Shown here piece after piece: positions 6,061-6,722 of a stretch of 6,722 bases of DNA (position 1 is its first letter; every line of letters starts with the position of its first letter). Where the stretch lies: assembly GCA_019348265.1 (NCBI GenBank), contig JAHWJV010000201.1:1-6722 (forward strand), in the 5' to 3' direction. The notes under the pieces are model-generated. The model was not told the origin of the DNA. It saw nothing but the letters and a program-made list of their open reading frames with translations, and did no database searches. A program made the position numbers and the translations under genes. This stretch comes from Gemmatimonadota bacterium (GTDB lineage: Bacteria; Gemmatimonadota; Gemmatimonadetes; Longimicrobiales; Longimicrobiaceae).

Positions 6061-6483
6061 TCAGTCCGGGAACTCCACTGCGCCGGCGGCCTGGTCGCTC
6101 ACGGAGCCGTTCATGACCTCGATGAGGGCCGTCATCTCGGCGCCGATCTCGTCGAGACGGTTGAGGACGCCGAAGGCGTAGGCGTAGTCGAAGTAGAGGG
6201 CGACCGCTTCCTCATGGGCAGGATGATGCTGGAGGACCTTCTCCTCCAGCCGCTCATGCAGCTCGTCGCAGATGGCGGCGACGGCTTTGCGAACGGTGCG
6301 CTGCTCCGCGAGCGTGTTGATGCTGAGCGACTGCGTGAGGCGAGGCTGCAGCTGCTCCACGTCGGTCATCGCCTCCGAGGGAGCCACGACATACCCCTGG
6401 ACGCGGCTTTCGTCCTCCGTGAGGAATAGCTCGGCTCCCGACGCCAGGGCGCGGAGCTCTTCGAAGCTACAATGCAGTATCAC
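6061..6483 (-). CDS. Unrecognised small acidic protein
   Basis: I do not recognise this 140-residue protein. It starts with GTG at 6483, chosen because a perfect AGGAGG lies 4 bases upstream and no early in-frame ATG exists. There is no signal peptide or membrane segment, so it is probably cytosolic. Residues 56-125 look largely helical and charged (AEQRTVRKAVAAICDELHERLEEKVLQHHPAHEEAVALYF in pieces, then VLNRLDEIGAEMTALIEVMNG), consistent with a helical bundle or oligomer. It has two Cys (5, 72) and a His-rich patch HHPAH (86-90), but no metal or catalytic motif that I can name. Codon use is GC-rich like the neighbours, which supports a real gene. It converges on hslU across an inverted repeat that contains its likely terminator. 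The context gives no clue to function. Confidence 0.78.
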   Translation of the reverse strand: MILHCSFEELRALASGAELFLTEDESRVQGYVVAPSEAMTDVEQLQPRLTQSLSINTLAEQRTVRKAVAAICDELHERLEEKVLQHHPAHEEAVALYFDYAYAFGVLNRLDEIGAEMTALIEVMNGSVSDQAAGAVEFPD

Positions 6484-6487
6484 GGAG

Positions 6488-6493
6488 CCTCCT
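6488..6493 (-). promoter_or_regulatory. Perfect Shine-Dalgarno fixing a GTG start
   Basis: On the - strand AGGAGG is followed by CTCC and then GTG at 6483-6481. It is the clearest ribosome-binding site in the window and decides the start of the unrecognised small gene. Confidence 0.7.
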
Positions 6494-6498
6494 CACTG

Positions 6499-6720
6499 CT
6501 ACGGGTCCAACGTGCGGGGTGGCAAGCGCCGGGCCATGGACCGGGCGGCCTTGCCAGCATCTTCAAAGGCTGTGGTGATCTCCGAGGCGGTGGTGACAGT
6601 CGACTGCCGGAGAGGTCCGGGCGGCGGCTGCTGTCCTCAGAGGGACATTCCCGCGACGAGAGAAGGGGTGGCTGCAACGACCTGCTTTTTCACTCGTACC
6701 GCGGCGACTCGCCGGAGTTC
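6499..6720 (-). pseudogene. Possible gene end or gene remnant with one in-frame TGA
   Basis: One - strand frame reads 27 sense codons from the window edge (ending VVAATPSLVAGMSL), a TGA at 6639-6637, then 45 sense codons ending TASEITTAFEDAGKAARSM...RTLDP and TAG at 6501-6499. The stop lies 15 bases before the GTG of the next gene, with that gene's Shine-Dalgarno in between, as in an operon. The part after the TGA has GC-rich third positions and a plausible soluble composition, but its only ATG is near the end. It may be two unrelated pieces (a real gene ending at the TGA, then leader sequence), a decayed gene, or a sequencing error. No family is recognised. Confidence 0.22.
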
Positions 6721-6722
6721 CC

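Noticed and set aside
6229..6249. A perfect 8-base-pair hairpin (CTGGAGGA / TCCTCCAG) inside the small gene.
   Set aside because: It falls on codons for Leu-Glu-Glu-Lys-Val-Leu-Gln, where repeated GAG/CTC-type codons produce such pairing by chance, and no T tract follows.
6607..6639. Selenocysteine insertion at the in-frame TGA, since a small hairpin (CCGGA / TCCGG) follows it.
   Set aside because: The stem is only five base pairs and its CCTC loop lacks the GU expected in a bacterial SECIS apical loop; no selenoprotein family is recognised.
6480..6677. A 65-codon - strand frame from TTG 6677 whose stop overlaps the next gene's GTG as GTGA.
   Set aside because: The overlap looks like coupling, but the product is Pro/Arg/Ser-rich with rare AGA, TCA and CCA codons, typical of an off-frame reading; no ribosome-binding site precedes the TTG.
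6536..6722. A + strand open frame from an ATG at 6536 to the window edge.
   Set aside because: There is no Shine-Dalgarno, codon third positions are mixed with several rare codons, and it lies opposite the better - strand frame. It may be chance in GC-rich DNA, though the window edge prevents a firm decision.

Overview
This GC-rich window carries a housekeeping cluster on the + strand: the 3' end of trmFO (tRNA U54 methylation), xerC (chromosome dimer resolution), hslV and hslU (the two subunits of the ATP-dependent HslUV protease). The order trmFO-xerC-hslV-hslU is a known conserved bacterial arrangement (gid-codV-clpQ-clpY in Bacillus relatives). The high GC, the composition of the proteins and an unrecognised small protein behind hslU argue against a typical Firmicute. 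A Gemmatimonadota-like or similar high-GC Gram-negative is my best guess, held weakly because no rRNA or lineage marker is present.

Layout. 1-288 is the C-terminus of TrmFO, overlapping xerC (285-1226) by four bases. 1227-1362 is a short convergent gap with a strong hairpin. 1363-3535 holds two genes on the - strand, a threonine-synthase-like PLP enzyme (upstream) and a secreted beta-lactamase-fold serine hydrolase (downstream). They sit between xerC and hslV and interrupt the otherwise conserved cluster. 3536-3839 is a divergent control region with a good candidate sigma70 promoter for the - strand pair. 3840-5959 is hslV-hslU. 5960-6060 is a convergent gap filled by a nested inverted repeat that contains a terminator-like hairpin. 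6061-6483 is a small unrecognised - strand gene with a GTG start and a perfect Shine-Dalgarno. 6484-6722 contains no secure gene, but one - strand frame looks coding apart from a single TGA.

Function. TrmFO and XerC are translationally linked. HslV and HslU form one machine and are probably co-transcribed. The thrC-like and serine hydrolase genes share a strand with a 46-base gap and probably form one transcript, but I see no functional link between them or to the flanking cluster.

I see no CRISPR array, insertion sequence, tRNA, rRNA or phage gene, and no clear undescribed multi-gene system. The points most worth a second look are the nested heptamer-built inverted repeat behind hslU, the atypical active-site motifs of the serine hydrolase, the inverted two-gene block in the cluster, the long linker in HslU, and the TGA-interrupted frame at the right edge.
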